Assembly (NCBI GenBank): GCA_002104905.1
Contig: MCFE01000083.1
Coordinates: 62,001-126,000, forward strand
Direction: 5' to 3'
Length of the DNA: 64,000 nt
Source: Basidiobolus meristosporus CBS 931.73
Lineage: Eukaryota > Basidiobolomycota > Basidiobolomycetes > Basidiobolales > Basidiobolaceae
The stretch's first letter is position 1. Every line of letters starts with the position of its first letter. Under the pieces are notes generated by a model that was not told where the DNA came from, made no database searches, and saw only the letters and a list, made by a program, of their open reading frames with translations. Positions 11,213 to 22,888 of this stretch are shown one piece after another. The translations under genes were made by a program, and so were the position numbers.

Positions 11213-11775
11213 TGTTGTAAGAGTCTTGGAAATATTGGAAGTGATTTGGAGAACAAGTAGATTAGACTTGTTCCATTGTGCCATTGATCATAGCACCAGA
11301 GAGTGCTGTATATTTTGTTATTAATTTGATATTCTAGGGTCATATGCATGTTAATTTTGATCCCAAATTGGCACTGTATGGCACCATCTGGCACTCTCAG
11401 GCATGATCAGGCACCATCTGGCATGCTATGGCACTATTGGGCACTATGATCAGCTGGAATGATGGAACAAGTCTATTATGTGGTTTTCACTTAATGATTT
11501 ATTGAATGTAAAAGTAGTATTTATACTTTTACCTGGTCTTGGCATTACAAACACGTAGAATAGGTTAAGGAAGGTCCCAAGAACATGTGTGCAAAGTTTG
11601 GGGCTGTTTGGACAACTTTGAGAATTTTCATGTTCTGGGTACCTGGTATTTTGGTGAAAATATACTAAGTAAATCCCTACAAGGAATTTGGTCAGTATTC
11701 TCTAGGATTTGAAGGTGATGATCTAAGTGACTAAGTTAGGTGAATGTTTAGGTGGAAATTCAAATTTTTACAACA
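11213..11775 (-). repeat. 5' LTR of copia-A1, interrupted by a MITE
   Basis: The same 349-bp LTR as 5799-6147, with 214 extra bp from the MITE plus its target duplication. About ten base differences separate it from the 3' LTR. Confidence 0.9.
11265..11474. mobile_element. MITE of the Harbinger-like family (210 bp), TSD ATTA
   Basis: Ends GACTTGTTCCAT and ATGGAACAAGTCT form the terminal inverted repeat, shared with the full element at 29278-32689. ATTA lies on both sides. The 3' LTR at 5799 provides the empty site (GTAGATTATGTGG), so insertion and duplication are directly visible. The interior holds seven or more GGCAC/GGCAT subrepeats, also seen in the left end of the full element. It has no coding capacity and depends on transposase supplied elsewhere. 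Confidence 0.9.
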
Positions 11776-11825
11776 TAAAGACCCCTTTAGAGACTTCTAC
11801 AACACACCCCTTTAGGTTAAAGGGG
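11776..11825. repeat. Minisatellite CCCCTTTAG, right part
   Basis: Continuation of the array at 5622-5798 after copia-A1, starting with the duplicated TAAAG. Confidence 0.75.
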
Positions 11826-14499
11826 AGCTCAGAATTTCCATATTAGGAAATATTTTCTCAGAAAGGAAAGTGACTTCCAAATAAGGAAAAGTCACTATAA
11901 AAGTAAATAAGCCCATTAGTCAACAGAAGGTCAGAACACTGCTGTAGAAGTGATAAGCACTGCCTACAGTATATTTTGAGCCTAAGATTGAGGAAATTAG
12001 TGAAAGTCATATCTTCTATTGATATATCAAACTCCCAATAAACTATTTCAGTATTAGCATACTGGAAGTTGTTGTGTATTATTGATTAGCCTCTGCATTG
12101 TAGAACAAGCCCCAAACTAATTGTAATACAACACAACAGATGTATTTGCATTAAACAAGTATTCTACTAGCAAATACTGCTGGCTACTGAATTTCATCAA
12201 CCTGAATCTGCTGCCTATCTTACAGTATCAGAGCAGAATTCTGATGGTAGTCTCACTTAGATCTGAGCTTATATTGTCTTGCAACTTGGATAGCTACTTA
12301 TATCTATTACTGATAATTTGTTTATGCTTTCTTATGGGATACTAATAAGTGGCCATCACATCAAAGTGCAAATTATTATTTGCATTGGAGATACCCCACC
12401 CATCAGCAAGATTGTTGGCTTTCCTGGGCAAAATGAACAGTAGTACCATCAAATGTGTGAGATTCTGGGGATTTACTCCATATATCACACATGCAATTAT
12501 CCAGACCATAACATTAAGAATGTCATCTTCTCACAGAGAAAATGTACAGAAGGCAGCATTCAATTGCAGCAAAGTGGTAGCTCAAAGCCATTGGCCAGAA
12601 TATGAAATTAGTTTATGCCAGAAATGCTTAAGATAGGACACTGTTGTTGGAGCAAAAGCTTTCCATTGAGTGCAACGCATTTGCTTTCAATAACACCCCT
12701 ATTCTAGAAACCAAGTTTACAGCTGGTATTCCAAGCTAAATGAGCCCTTCAGGATACTGGAGATATTTGAAATAATTGGCTAGATATTATAGAGTACCCT
12801 CTACCATAAGTACTCTGCATGGGCTCCAATCAATATTCATATGCATATGCAACAATACAAATACTAGGACTGGATGAGCTGGATATTTATTTATTCCAGG
12901 GCCCTTTCAAAGCCTTTTTTACCAAGAGTACAATGGAAGCATTAGGAGTTATATGTTGCCATTGTTGGAATTTATCTAGAAGTAGATCACCAATCTTAGC
13001 TTGACACATTTACAGCTTTTATGCAAAGAGTTTGTGACAGGATATGAGCAGCTATATTACAAACATAAAGCTGAACATGTAAATCTCTGCTGCTACTGTA
13101 TCCATTCTCTACTCCATCTTGCTTGGTATAGAGAAAAATGGAGCTTGCTTTAACTTTTGGGAGTTTCCAATGGACAGGACGTGTGGGGAGATGAAAAGAC
13201 AAGTCAAGTTGTAGGTACTGTCATATCCCAATCTCTTCAATAATATTACCTTCAAGTCCATCATGTATGTGTTGTGTTGGCACAACAAGAACAGCCAGGA
13301 AGAGTTGGAAAGTACTTGGTGCAGAGGTGCACATGGAGACACCTATACCTTTGGCTTTGAGAAGCCAAGTTGTCCCAATGTGTGGGTGTTCAGTCAAGTA
13401 ATACAAAGCTGGGTTGGGCATGACAATCATCTAATTTCTAATAGGACAACTTTATCAAGGTATGCCAGTTTTCTCTTGATCACAGGCCTGTTTCTATACC
13501 ATTCAACATGCAATACATACAAACAAGAGTCAGGGCACACTTGTAAAGAGTACTTGAATTTAGTAGGGGGAAGTAAAGTATTTGCTAAATACCAAAAGGT
13601 TGTTTGTGAATATTCAGGGGGTAGTTTTGGCTAAAGTGGTGGCAGCCAGCATATGTTTGCAAGATATATATGCTACCAGCAATATACAATGAATGGAACT
13701 TTGCAAGTATTAAACTAAGCAGCCGTAAAGTTGAGGCAATAGAAGTGTGTAAATTGTAGCAGGTATAAGTGTTTGTAGAGGTTAAAGAGCAGGAGGCCCA
13801 GTCTTTTCTTGATTTGAGCATTGTGTGAAATACCCAAGGTAGTAGTGGTAAGCATATAAAGAGGGTTGATTCAATAGTGGAAAAATGAAACATGCAAGTG
13901 GAGGTAGAAAAAGGAAATGCCATTTGTTAAATTGGTACAGTAGTGTTGTACAGAGTTAGCTGTATGCTGCTGTACTGCTGTTAAAATGACATCATAGGCT
14001 TGCAATGAGGCCATAAAAATACTTCCAGTCTCTTGTCTTATAAGGTAACTGGATGTATTGGCTAGTTAGATCCACCCAAGCAAATGAAGAATGTGTGACA
14101 TCTTTTACAATGCCATGCAACCCTTGTCAAAAGATTGCTTAAACACTGTCAATTTCTAAGTTTAATTGGGCATTAGAAATAGCTAAATACTAATACAACC
14201 CTGTCATAAGATTGCATAGAGAGGTATTTTTCCCATACTGCTGGCACTTTAATGGCCTCCTGCAGGATTCTGACAGCTGATCAGGATTGAATCTACCCAC
14301 TATAGTGAGGTCATAGTGACACTCACAGACACATGTGGCCATTCTCTTGTTTTCTGCTCCTCTTTTTTCAGCTATGCTATCAAGTGCAACTTTGGATTGA
14401 AGGTTAACCTGAATCATAGTAAAGTCAACAAATAACTGGGAACCTGGCTCTTCCAAATTGAAGAGCATTTATGGCTATTGGAATTCCCCAGATAAGAAG
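11826..14499. other. Repeat DNA without recognised gene
   Basis: Scattered short frames, none with a domain I can name. The stretch around 13600-13800 (GTAAAGTTGAGG, then GTGTGTAAATTGTAGCAGGT) has a relative at about 55310-55410, so at least part is a dispersed repeat. The 12349-12636 frame is open for 95 codons but shows no family signature. Confidence 0.4.
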
Positions 14500-14589
14500 T
14501 GGTATTAAGCTGCTTCTTATTTGGCATATACATGTTTACAGTGGTATCACAACAAGATCAATTTAGCCACCATTATGGTATGCTCCACT

Positions 14590-15388
14590 CTCTCTACCTG
14601 GGATGAGCCTGTGTTGGAAATTTAGGATGCTTTTGAGTGTCCACACAAGCAGACATTACTAAGGAAGATGCTGAAGACAATTGGACAAAACCAATGGTGC
14701 AAGAACACATCTTTGGATATAGATATCTACTTGGACAGACTGGAAGAATGGACACCCTTGATCAAGTCAAATACCTTATTGATGGGTTGAACAAAAGTAC
14801 TTGCAAGGAAGTGAGTTGCTAAAGACCCTCAACTAATGAGGAAGCCACTGAGATTGCCATTGGCCTTGACTCAGCAAGATTTGGAGTTGTAAAGCACTAA
14901 GCAACTAATCACAAAGACTACAATCACTATAAAAGAGCACAATCTGAATCAGTGCCAATGCAAATAGATGATATGCAGAAGAATCCCAGCTCAGAAGATT
15001 GTAAGAAAGAGGACTTTGTTTCAATTTTCACAAGTTTGGGCACATCTCAAAATACCGCCCTTGGAGAAGAAATGTACACCAGTAAACAGAAATCTTAAGA
15101 CATATTGAAGCCTAATTACATAGAGATATGTAATATGAGCTTGAAGAAGACCCAGAACTCATCTTTCATTTGAGTGAGTAATCCTTATCCCAAATGACCT
15201 CAAATTTGTGAAAGCTATTATACTTGAGCAGAGTAATCAATGGAGTGCCGGTCAAGATCCTGATAGACTCATGAGCATCCCACAAGAACTTGTCAGAGTA
15301 ATTTGCCTTGAAAACTGAAAGCAGCTCAGAACCTACCAAATTAGCATCAGTTTCAGCAACTGATAGGATTTCTCACATAATCAACCAT
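14590..15388 (+). pseudogene. Gypsy-2 gag-protease remnant
   Basis: Frames around 14637-14822 carry a retrotransposon gag C-terminal motif. 14920-15060 keeps MQIDD followed by a decayed zinc knuckle, and the protease core follows at 15230-15260 with a stop in the active-site triplet. Multiple stops and frameshifts make it non-functional. Confidence 0.6.
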
Positions 15389-16178
15389 TGTGGTAGAGTA
15401 ATCATATCTCCCACAGACAAGTTTGTCCATATAGGTATTATGATGCATGTGTTAATATTTATGTTATCAGTTTTATCCCATTTTTGTTGCCCAAATTATA
15501 AGTATTACCACATATGATGTTTACCCTGAATAGTTATCAACATTAATGTTATTCAGCTTTGTGACCACCAGATGTATCTACAGTAGGCAAGTACTCACAT
15601 CAGTACCCATGAAACATGACCCAGGACTTTTTTACCACTCCTACTACTTTAATACCCAATATGGTAACTCTTTGTTACTGAGGCTTCACACTACAGATCC
15701 CTGATTGGGAGGATATACTGTGGCTTTTAGAACCTTAAGGGCATTCTTAAAGTATTATTAGCTTATAGTGATGTCATCAAGAATGCTATTGATGCCTGAA
15801 ATCTTCTAAAACCTGGTTATTAGTAATCACTTGGCAATCAGGAAAAGTACATATGGGAGGTTGGTCCCTGATCAATAAATCATCCATTCTTTCAGTAGCA
15901 CTTTCCACTTATAGATTAGCAGTTGAGCACTGCACCTACCTTCAACAGTTACAGCTCAAACATTCCATCAAGGAGCTCCTCAGGGTGATGCACATGGCAC
16001 AAAAAGGCCTTTGGAGACACTTGGAGCACCTATGAAGCTTGAGAAAAAGGACCTTTTATCAAAGTGCTATAGTGATGGAGACACCAGCAGCTTAGACCCA
16101 GAGGTTATTGCACCCATTAGACATCACACATGCCTTGCACTGGGTAGCTTCTCCCAAGAGTACTTCTACACAACCACA
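15389..16178 (+). mobile_element. Solo LTR-D, plus orientation (790 bp)
   Basis: Reverse complement of the other LTR-D copies. It begins TGTGGTAGAGTAATC and ends CTACACAACCACA. The closest relative is 26895-27698, with shared blocks such as AAGGAGCTCC and TTGGAGACACTTGGAGCACC (reversed). No clear target duplication is visible, so one flank may be altered. Confidence 0.75.
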
Positions 16179-16449
16179 CTGCATTACTCAGCCAGTGTGA
16201 ATGAAGATTAATGACAATGAGGATCTATAGCCCTAGATTTTTGGAAACTGCAATTTGACCTGGTACTTGAAAGAACATGGCAATTCAGCTTTAATTCATC
16301 AATAAACTGGAGAACCCATGCCACTCAAATTCAAAAGGCAACCTGATCTATGAGCTGCTACCTGCCAGACTGGATTTCAGCCTGGTCAATACCAGTGTGT
16401 TTGACACAAGTGAGCTTAGCAAGACATAGTTCTTTGTAGCACTTAGAAG

Positions 16450-16621
16450 AGGTACCCAGATGCTTCTCATAGCAGTATTACAGGATGATTCCTCTATACC
16501 AGTTCCCCAGAAAGTCCAGACTCTTCTAAAGGAACATTTAAATGTGGTCCCAGATGAACTTGTGTGCCTATCACCAGTCAGAAAATTGGATCATGGCAAT
16601 GACAATGGAGGTAGCCCCCCA
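16450..16621 (+). pseudogene. Gypsy-2 pre-RT segment
   Basis: Within the 72-codon frame at 16460-16678 lies the conserved gypsy linker before RT: QTLLKEHLNVVPDELV, then SPVRKLDHG, then GGSPP. It ends where LTR-D sequence begins. Confidence 0.6.
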
Positions 16622-17118
16622 GTGAGTAAGACACCTTACATAGTTTCTCATTGGCTAAGTGATTACATATCATGGTGATCCACAAGGTTCTGAAGATTGA
16701 TAAACATCTTAATGACATCAGAATGAGCTAAGAGTGTACTTAGTAGGTGCTGGCAGGTTCTAAGAGGCATAACACATCTGACCAGTTAAGAATCAATACT
16801 CTGAAACTTGTGTAACATAGGGATACCATATATGGTATAGGAAAGGTAGGGATGGTGACACAGTTTGACCATGTTTTACAGGTGCTGGCATGGGTACTTG
16901 CGTAATATAGAAGCACTTACAGCTAGTAATCTTACATAAAGTGATGGATAATTTATGCAATAAGGTAAGCAGGTGTGATAGTCAGCCAGCTTATGAGATA
17001 GCACTGATCAAGTAAAACAAATGGGATAAAACTAAAACAAGTGTAGTTGAGAATTAGGGAAGTAGAAAATATGGGAAGGAGCACATCTGTCAATGAGTGT
17101 CACTATGACCGCACTACA
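16622..17118 (-). repeat. LTR-D fragment
   Basis: Matches the U3/R part of LTR-D from the TATA region to the terminus CCGCACTACA. The U5 half is missing. It abuts Rep-E copy 2. Confidence 0.72.
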
Positions 17119-17441
17119 CTGTGACTATGAGGGACTGATCCTGTCCAGACACCATTCAGAGACTGTTGAAAAATAATTGCACCCCAGATTTTATAACAAA
17201 CTTAATCAAAACTTTTCATTACAACAATGTATAAATGGCTTTAGATTGGTTCCCTGCCAATTTGTTTACTTTCTGATCCCAGACACTCTATCACTTCCTA
17301 CATTTGTGTGCATTGATTGGCTTTTGCCTCTTTTTCACACTCCTTCCTTCCTGACACAACCATTTCTCTTATTTTTCATGCATACAAATTGGTTTATTTC
17401 TGTTGAAACTTCAGTTGTAGCTCAATTGCCAATTGTACTGA

Positions 17442-19467
17442 TCAATACAAGTCCCTATACCCAACACTAAATTTAAGCCCAACCCCACACTCAACAAGTA
17501 GCTCTATTAGAATTGACCACTCAATAAGTATTTCTGCTGTAATGCTCTGGTTCCACAACTTTGGCAGAAACTCAATGGCTTTATGCCACAGTTCATTCAC
17601 TGGTTCCCACATCTCCTGGTCTTCAGCCAGCATTGCAAGGCCTAGCTCCTCATATGCCAGTCTTTGAAATAAATCCTTGCAATATTCAAGTGCATTTTTT
17701 TGAGCACTACTCTGGAAGAAGTGCTGCAACCTGTTGGTGTGCCTATTAGTGTTCCAAAATTTCACTGAAGGCATTGTGATAGTCTTTCAATCTCTTGATG
17801 TTGTAGCCTTGTCTGTCAGTGGGATCTTCATTCTGTCAACAATGGAGGATGTGGAGGCTGCAGTAGATGAATTGTCTTTTTCTGCAAATTCATTTACCTT
17901 GCCTGAGTGTAGTTCAACTGGCTGTGCTTCCAACTCTTGTGAAAACAGCTGTTTTCTTGTTGGTAATTCTTCTTGGCTATGATGAGACTCAGTCTGTTCA
18001 GGGCTTGCAGTGTTAATTGGCATGAAGTGCAGTTTTTTTTGTATGCCTCCCTGTCTAAGGCTTGGGTAGACCTTTTTCTTTATCACTGCTAGGTCTTTCA
18101 CTGATACTTTGTATGAGTGTTTCTTGTAATGAACTATGCTTTTTCCCTAACAAATTCTGCTCTAATGCATCTGTTTCAGCCTGCTTGTTGCTTGCTGGCA
18201 CTCTCCTGGCAACCTGACGTTGCTTTTTTGTTTGTTTCAAGGTCTCAACCATAGTTGGGGTGGGCTCCTGTCAAAGCCACTGGTTTCTATCACTGCCAGG
18301 TCCTTCACTTCTACTTTGACTGAGTGCTTTTTGAGTGGTACTACACTTTTTTCTTGATAAATGTTGTGCGGTTGCATCTGTGTCTGCTTGCCTGTCCCTG
18401 ACTGGTACTCTTCCAGCTACCTGACATCTCTTTGATGCTTGTCTGGAGCTTTTAGCCCTGCTTGTAACAGGCTCTTGAGGAAGCTGCTGGTTTTTTGCCA
18501 TGGCACCCTTGTTTGTCTGCCCTTTATAGTTTATGTTGTTCTTAAGATACTTTCTTAGAATACCAATGCTAGCCCAAAATCCATTTGCCCATTTGAATCC
18601 AGGATAATACTCATGGAACAAGTCAAGTGCATTCTGTTAGTCTGGAGTTCCTGATGGTCCCATGATATGCCAGCCTTAAGGTGATAGCATGCTAGACGTC
18701 TGACAGCCTTTTGAATATTAGCCCACTCTACATTATTGCACTCAATTGCTTCACGGATATTCAATGTCTTTTGATTTTTGGGCTTTGGTATAAACACCAC
18801 ATTGTCTCCCTCCCACGCTGTGATAGGTTATCTGTGGGCTTTATCTTTGGGCACTGTTATTGTGCTTCAAAGACTGTAGAGTGTTCCTCTGCTGGTACAT
18901 TGGGAAACTGCTCAATTCTTGGCTGTGACATTAAGCTACTTAAGTTCTTTCTTTGCAGCAAAGATACTGCTTTCCCTACCTGGGATATAAATTGCTCTAC
19001 ACCTTTTATCTGCTCATCCTGTTTCTAGACTATATTTGATTTCTCTGGGTCATGACATCTATCCTATTAGCCACTGTGCCCAATTGCTTCATCAATACGT
19101 TGATATGGGCTGAAAATATACTTGCTAATGTGGGTGGTGGTGATGTTTTAATGGCCACTTGCTAGTCTTCCACAGAGGGTACTGCGTTTACTACATTCTC
19201 ATCTGCCTGAGCATAGCAGTCAGCTTGTGGCTCCACAGGGGTTCTTATTTGGCTACTTGACTGAGAGCCTGAGGAGTCTGAATTATTACCTTCAGTGGGC
19301 AAATTGCTAACATGGCCATTTTTGGATGTAGCCCTGCTTTTTGCACTGAATGTCAAAGCAAGCTGTTGTCCAACCATTCTACTGTTGCCAGCAGTGATGG
19401 AGTTTGGCTGGGAATCAGACAAATTTGCTTTATTGCTTAGTTGCATATATATATGGAGGAGAATCAA
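17442..19467 (-). pseudogene. Decayed minus-strand gene of Rep-E copy 2, unknown family
   Basis: Segments in order on the minus strand: 19162-19467 (Ser/Asn-rich start), 18555-18800 (IPKPKNQKTLNIREAIECNN, then EWANIQKAVRRLACYHLKAG), 18271-18621 (YPGFKWANGFWASIGILRKY), a pair of about 50-residue internal repeats (QVAGRVPVRDRQADTDA and QVARRVPASNKQAETDA), and a helical C-terminus at 17442-17774 (LEYCKDLFQRLAYEELGLAM). Frames change several times. It could be an element-encoded DNA-binding or accessory protein, but I recognise no catalytic motif. Confidence 0.5.
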
Positions 19468-19669
19468 ACCAAAGGGGAAATAGTGTTACATGTACATGTG
19501 TATGTGATGCCACAAACTTACTTATAATACTTACTATGGTAGGTCATCATTGAATCTTGCATTCATGTAAGTGCAATGTCTCAAATACAGACTCTCTGAA
19601 ACTCTCTTGAATATTGACCAAAAAGTGATATAATAGTGTTACGCTGTTGAAGGTCAAGCTGTTTGCCCC

Positions 19670-19933
19670 ATGGACAAGACTACTTTGACTCAACACCAAA
19701 AGAGAAGAGAAAAAAGACTATGTGGCTATTGTAGCAAGCCCCTCAGCCATGACGCATGCAGACAGCATAGGAAATATTGCAAGTATCATGGCCGGTGTTT
19801 TGCCACACAAGTCATATTTGATCATTCATTGGTCATTACTGGACCAACATTATCTTACTGGGCATTTGATACTTCTATATTGGCACTGGCCATCTATGTC
19901 ACCTTGTGCAAACTTAGTCAGGTGAGTTTGTAA
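19670..19933 (+). pseudogene. Short plus-strand Cys/His-rich frame of Rep-E copy 2
   Basis: The 87-residue frame begins MDKTTLTQHQKRREKR and continues CGYCSKPLSHDACRQHRKYC, which has a C-x2-C and spaced His/Cys that could bind zinc. A zinc finger of this sort is common at the N-terminus of transposases, but nothing catalytic follows. Copy 1 has lost the cluster. The frame ends in a GTGAG..CTCAC palindromic stretch present in both copies. Confidence 0.4.
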
Positions 19934-20095
19934 TACCTTTAGGCTCACCTCAGCCTTCTGAATATGGCATTCAGAGTGATAGCTCTGACAAAGGAGGTTC
20001 ACTGATGGATTATAAGCCCATCTCCTCTAACAGCTGTACCACATATGAGCCTGGTCAAATAACCCTAAGTCACCATCCAACCTGGATGGCTACCT

Positions 20096-20766
20096 GTAAG
20101 TTTCTTGTCATATAAGGTTATTGGATTTCCTGGTCAACTGGATCCACTTTGAAACTGAACTCAGCAGAACAAATCTATACAGTGCATGAGAAAGAGATAT
20201 TTGCTATAATACACTGCTTAAAGACATGGAGATGCTACATTGCAGATGTCAGGTACACTTTGAAGACTGTTCATACCTCACTCAAGTATATATTCCCTTG
20301 AAAGGTACTATCCTTAAGATGGACAAGATGGAGAGAATACACTCAGCAATTTGACTTAGAGATTGACTACTGCCCTGGTCAAAGTAACACAGTTACTGAC
20401 AATTTATCAAGATTAGAATAGGTTGCACAACTCAACCTGGTGAGCAAATCAGATTAGCTCAGCCTATTACCCAAGTACTTGGAAGATCAAGCTGCTTCTT
20501 GTGAGTTAGATGATGATATCCAGAAGATTATCTGGGATGAAGTCAGTAAATTTGTAGTATTGGATGAAACACTCTACCAGATTGTTAATGGAAGCCCTAT
20601 TGCCTAATGCACCTATGTTGCTTTTCTGTATTTATTGCATAAGCTACATAATAGCTGTGGACATCCAGGAATTGCAGGAACCTATAGCCTTGTAAACAAT
20701 AGTACATGGTGGCCCAGAGTTAAACAAGATATTAAGAGACTGCCACCAAAATCAAGGAGCATATCC
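20096..20766 (+). pseudogene. Gypsy-2 RNase H and integrase zinc-binding remnant
   Basis: From about 20180 the frame reads VHEKEIFAIIHCLKTWRCYI, then FDLEIDYCPGQSNTVTDNLS, the C-terminal half of gypsy RNase H. It then reads LHKLHNSCGHPGIAGTYSLV followed by NSTWWPRVKQDIKRL (20635-20760), the start of the integrase HHCC finger. Stops interrupt it and it ends abruptly at copia-B1. A relative on the other strand is at 33834-34019. Confidence 0.75.
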
Positions 20767-20955
20767 CATACTGGTGGTACTCCCAACCAAGATGAACTGT
20801 CCCAATCTAGAATTGTTAGAGTTTTCTTTCATGTCTGGCTGTTTTAGGTATATTTCTCTTTCATTAGTAGTCATTGCATCATTAGGCAGCTGGTCAATGG
20901 GTTCAATGGCATTCAGATCTGAATTTTCCACAAATAAAACATCCCTGCTCCTCAT
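20752..20955 (-). pseudogene. Copia-B1 integrase/RT linker
   Basis: Frame MRSRDVLFVENSDLNAIEP carries the SRDVLF(D/V)E motif that ends the integrase region of copia elements (compare IKSRDVLFDENSKF in copia-A1). The start of this frame is close to the truncation point. Confidence 0.6.
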
Positions 20956-20983
20956 TAGCTTCTAAACTTGCCTTTATACCTTA

Positions 20984-21193
20984 GACTTGTTCCATTGTGC
21001 CATTGATTGTAGCACCAGAGAGTGCTGTATATTTTGTTATTAATTTGATATTCTAGGGTCATATGCATGTTAATTTTGATCCCAAATTGGCACTGTATGG
21101 CACCATCTGGCACTCTCAGGCATGATCAGGCACCATCTGGCATGCTATGGCACTATTGGGCACTATGATCAGCTGGAATGATGGAACAAGTCT
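20984..21193. mobile_element. MITE of the Harbinger-like family (210 bp), second copy
   Basis: Differs from 11265-11474 by only two adjacent bases over 210 bp. Same ends GACTTGTTCCATTG and GGAACAAGTCT. Flanks are CTTA and ATTC, so the target duplication is not intact. The near-identity of the two copies suggests recent spread. Confidence 0.88.
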
Positions 21194-22870
21194 ATTCTAT
21201 ACCCTTTAGCTTGTTTACAATGTTCAAGTAAGATCCTTTGCTGCTTTTTGGTTCCAACTTTGCGCATATTTTGCCAAACTGCAATAGATAAAGTCCCTGC
21301 AATAATTTTTGAAGTGCCTAAGCTTTATTCTTTTGCTTATATATACCTTAAGGGTTTTGAACTTAGAAGTGCAGCTATTGGATATCTATTCCTGATGTTT
21401 ATTAGGGTAGTAACATATTCTGCCCAAGAGATGTTACAATTCTGTTATAATAGAGCACACATTTTCCTATCTCTACTATTGATTTATTGGCATGTTATAC
21501 CACTCCATTGTGCTGTGAAGTATGTGGAGCAGTAGCAGGCACAACACAAATTGATTTCTCACTAATTGGCTGATTTTCTGTTCCCCAATGTGCTCAAGCC
21601 TCCTGTGCCTTATCTCTCACTCAGTTCTACCAGTTTCAGCAATATTTACATGTCAAGGTAAAATGATCTTGCATTATAACTTGTATATACTTTGATCTCT
21701 GATTCCCAATGCTACTTTGCACCCATCTTCACTCAATATTGAGCAGGCCAGTTAAGTAAAAGCAAGTCTCAGTCCCTAAGTAATTACTTTACTCACTGAA
21801 GGCTGGTTTTTAGCTGTCTGGGCACATTTAGTACATCAGTCAGTATTGTTTCATTTACCCCTACACTATTATTCATATTTAATTCAATAGACCTGCTAAC
21901 AGCAGCTAACAGTGTTTAGTTGTTTCCCAGATAAGCCTTTCTTACAGGAATAGTCTCTAAGTAGCTGAGCCACTCCCTTATACCACAAGTATGCTGCACT
22001 ATTCCAGAGTCAACATACCATTCAATATTATGGTTATTTGCACTCTCTTATACTGTTGCAACTGACTATTCATCTGTAGCTACAAGGTTTGCCTGCTCCA
22101 GTTTCTGATCTCTGTCCACTTGTTTCTTCTTGCATTCTGTTGCTCTGCATTCTGGCGTCTTACAGTAGCTACAGCAACAAAGTTTTCTTTGATTCTGTGG
22201 CTTTTCCTTCTTATCTGTGTGCCTTTCTGAGCAGAATAAAGCATAATCTTCCATTGTCTCTGCTTGATCAGTACATCCAAGTTCCTCATGTATATATTTT
22301 TCTCTAATATATTGCTGAGTCAGATTGTCTTCTCTGCTTTGAAAAAAAATTATCAGTACTCATAATTGTCTGGTAAGCTGCAAAGTAGACAGAATCTCTT
22401 TTCTTCATCATCTTTACCAGAATTTGCCACTCTTAAGTTCTTCTCCAAGTGATTCCATTCTGGCAAAGTGTTGTAGCATGTCATTGTATGGCTTCTTCCT
22501 CAGGTTAAAGAGCTTAGTTTTTGAATAAAGCTTGCTTGATACGGAGGGGATATTCTCAAAGGACTCCCAAGATGATTTGGCAGTAATAGAAGAATGAGTT
22601 TAATAAATGAAGTAATCTTGCATATTGATATACATATATAATACACCAAAGGCTTCCCTCTCCTTTTCTTGAAGCTCCTCAACTTACACTGCTATTTCTT
22701 TGGGCCCAGCTTCCTTTCCCATTACTATATTCCCAAGCTTTCTTTCCTTGAGGTGGACTTGCACCTTGATTCTCCAAAGTTTCTTGTTCTTCTTTGATAA
22801 TCTCTCCTTTACAGGGAAGATGTTTTGTTGTTCAGTAGGTGGTAGCAATCATCTTTTGACTAGATCAACT
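21194..22870 (-). pseudogene. Copia-B1 gag to integrase remnant
   Basis: Near 21480-21540 the minus strand reads TSQHNGVV*HANKS, the region of the integrase catalytic Glu, with a stop at that position. Near 22066-22254 gag ends with CSYCKTPECRATEC, a zinc knuckle in which the usual His is Cys. Gag sequence continues to about 22870 with many stops. No intact frame remains. Confidence 0.65.
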
Positions 22871-22876
22871 CAATCA

Positions 22877-22888
22877 GGGCTCATAACC
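22877..22888 (-). other. Primer-binding site of copia-B1 (half initiator tRNA-Met type)
   Basis: On the element strand GGTTATGAGCCC follows the LTR directly and continues TGATTG. The 12 bases equal those of copia-A1 although the two LTR families are unrelated in sequence. Confidence 0.72.

Larger units (their letters stand above)
5799..11775 (-). mobile_element. Copia-A1: nearly complete Ty1/copia retrotransposon with nested insertions
   Basis: LTRs lie at 5799-6147 and 11213-11775 (349 bp once the MITE is removed). Both begin TGTTGTAAGAG and end TTTTTACAACA. The element is flanked by the 5-bp duplication TAAAG on both sides. Internal order on the minus strand is gag, protease, integrase, reverse transcriptase, RNase H, as in Pseudoviridae. 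About ten LTR differences in 349 bp indicate moderate age. Solo LTR-D (6176-7247) and a MITE (11265-11474) inserted later. Confidence 0.93.
14500..16621 (+). mobile_element. Gypsy-2 fragment: gag, protease and start of RT, with nested LTR-D
   Basis: Degenerate Ty3/gypsy sequence in order: gag (TGRMDTLDQVKYLIDGLNK at 14637-14822), a damaged zinc knuckle near 15030 (reading frame around FGHIS), a protease block VKILIDS*AS near 15250 where the Gly of DSG is a TGA stop, and the pre-RT block LLKEHLNVVPDEL with PVRKLDHG at 16510-16600. A solo LTR-D splits it at 15389-16178. Sequence homologous to the missing RT C-terminus is absent; RNase H appears again at 20130. Confidence 0.7.
17119..20095. repeat. 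Rep-E copy 2
   Basis: Collinear with copy 1 (1440-4390) over about 2.9 kb. It carries the same decayed minus-strand gene and head-to-head short plus-strand frame. It lies between two pieces of Gypsy-2 (14500-16621 and 20096-20766), so it probably inserted into that element together with or beside LTR-D. Confidence 0.6.
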
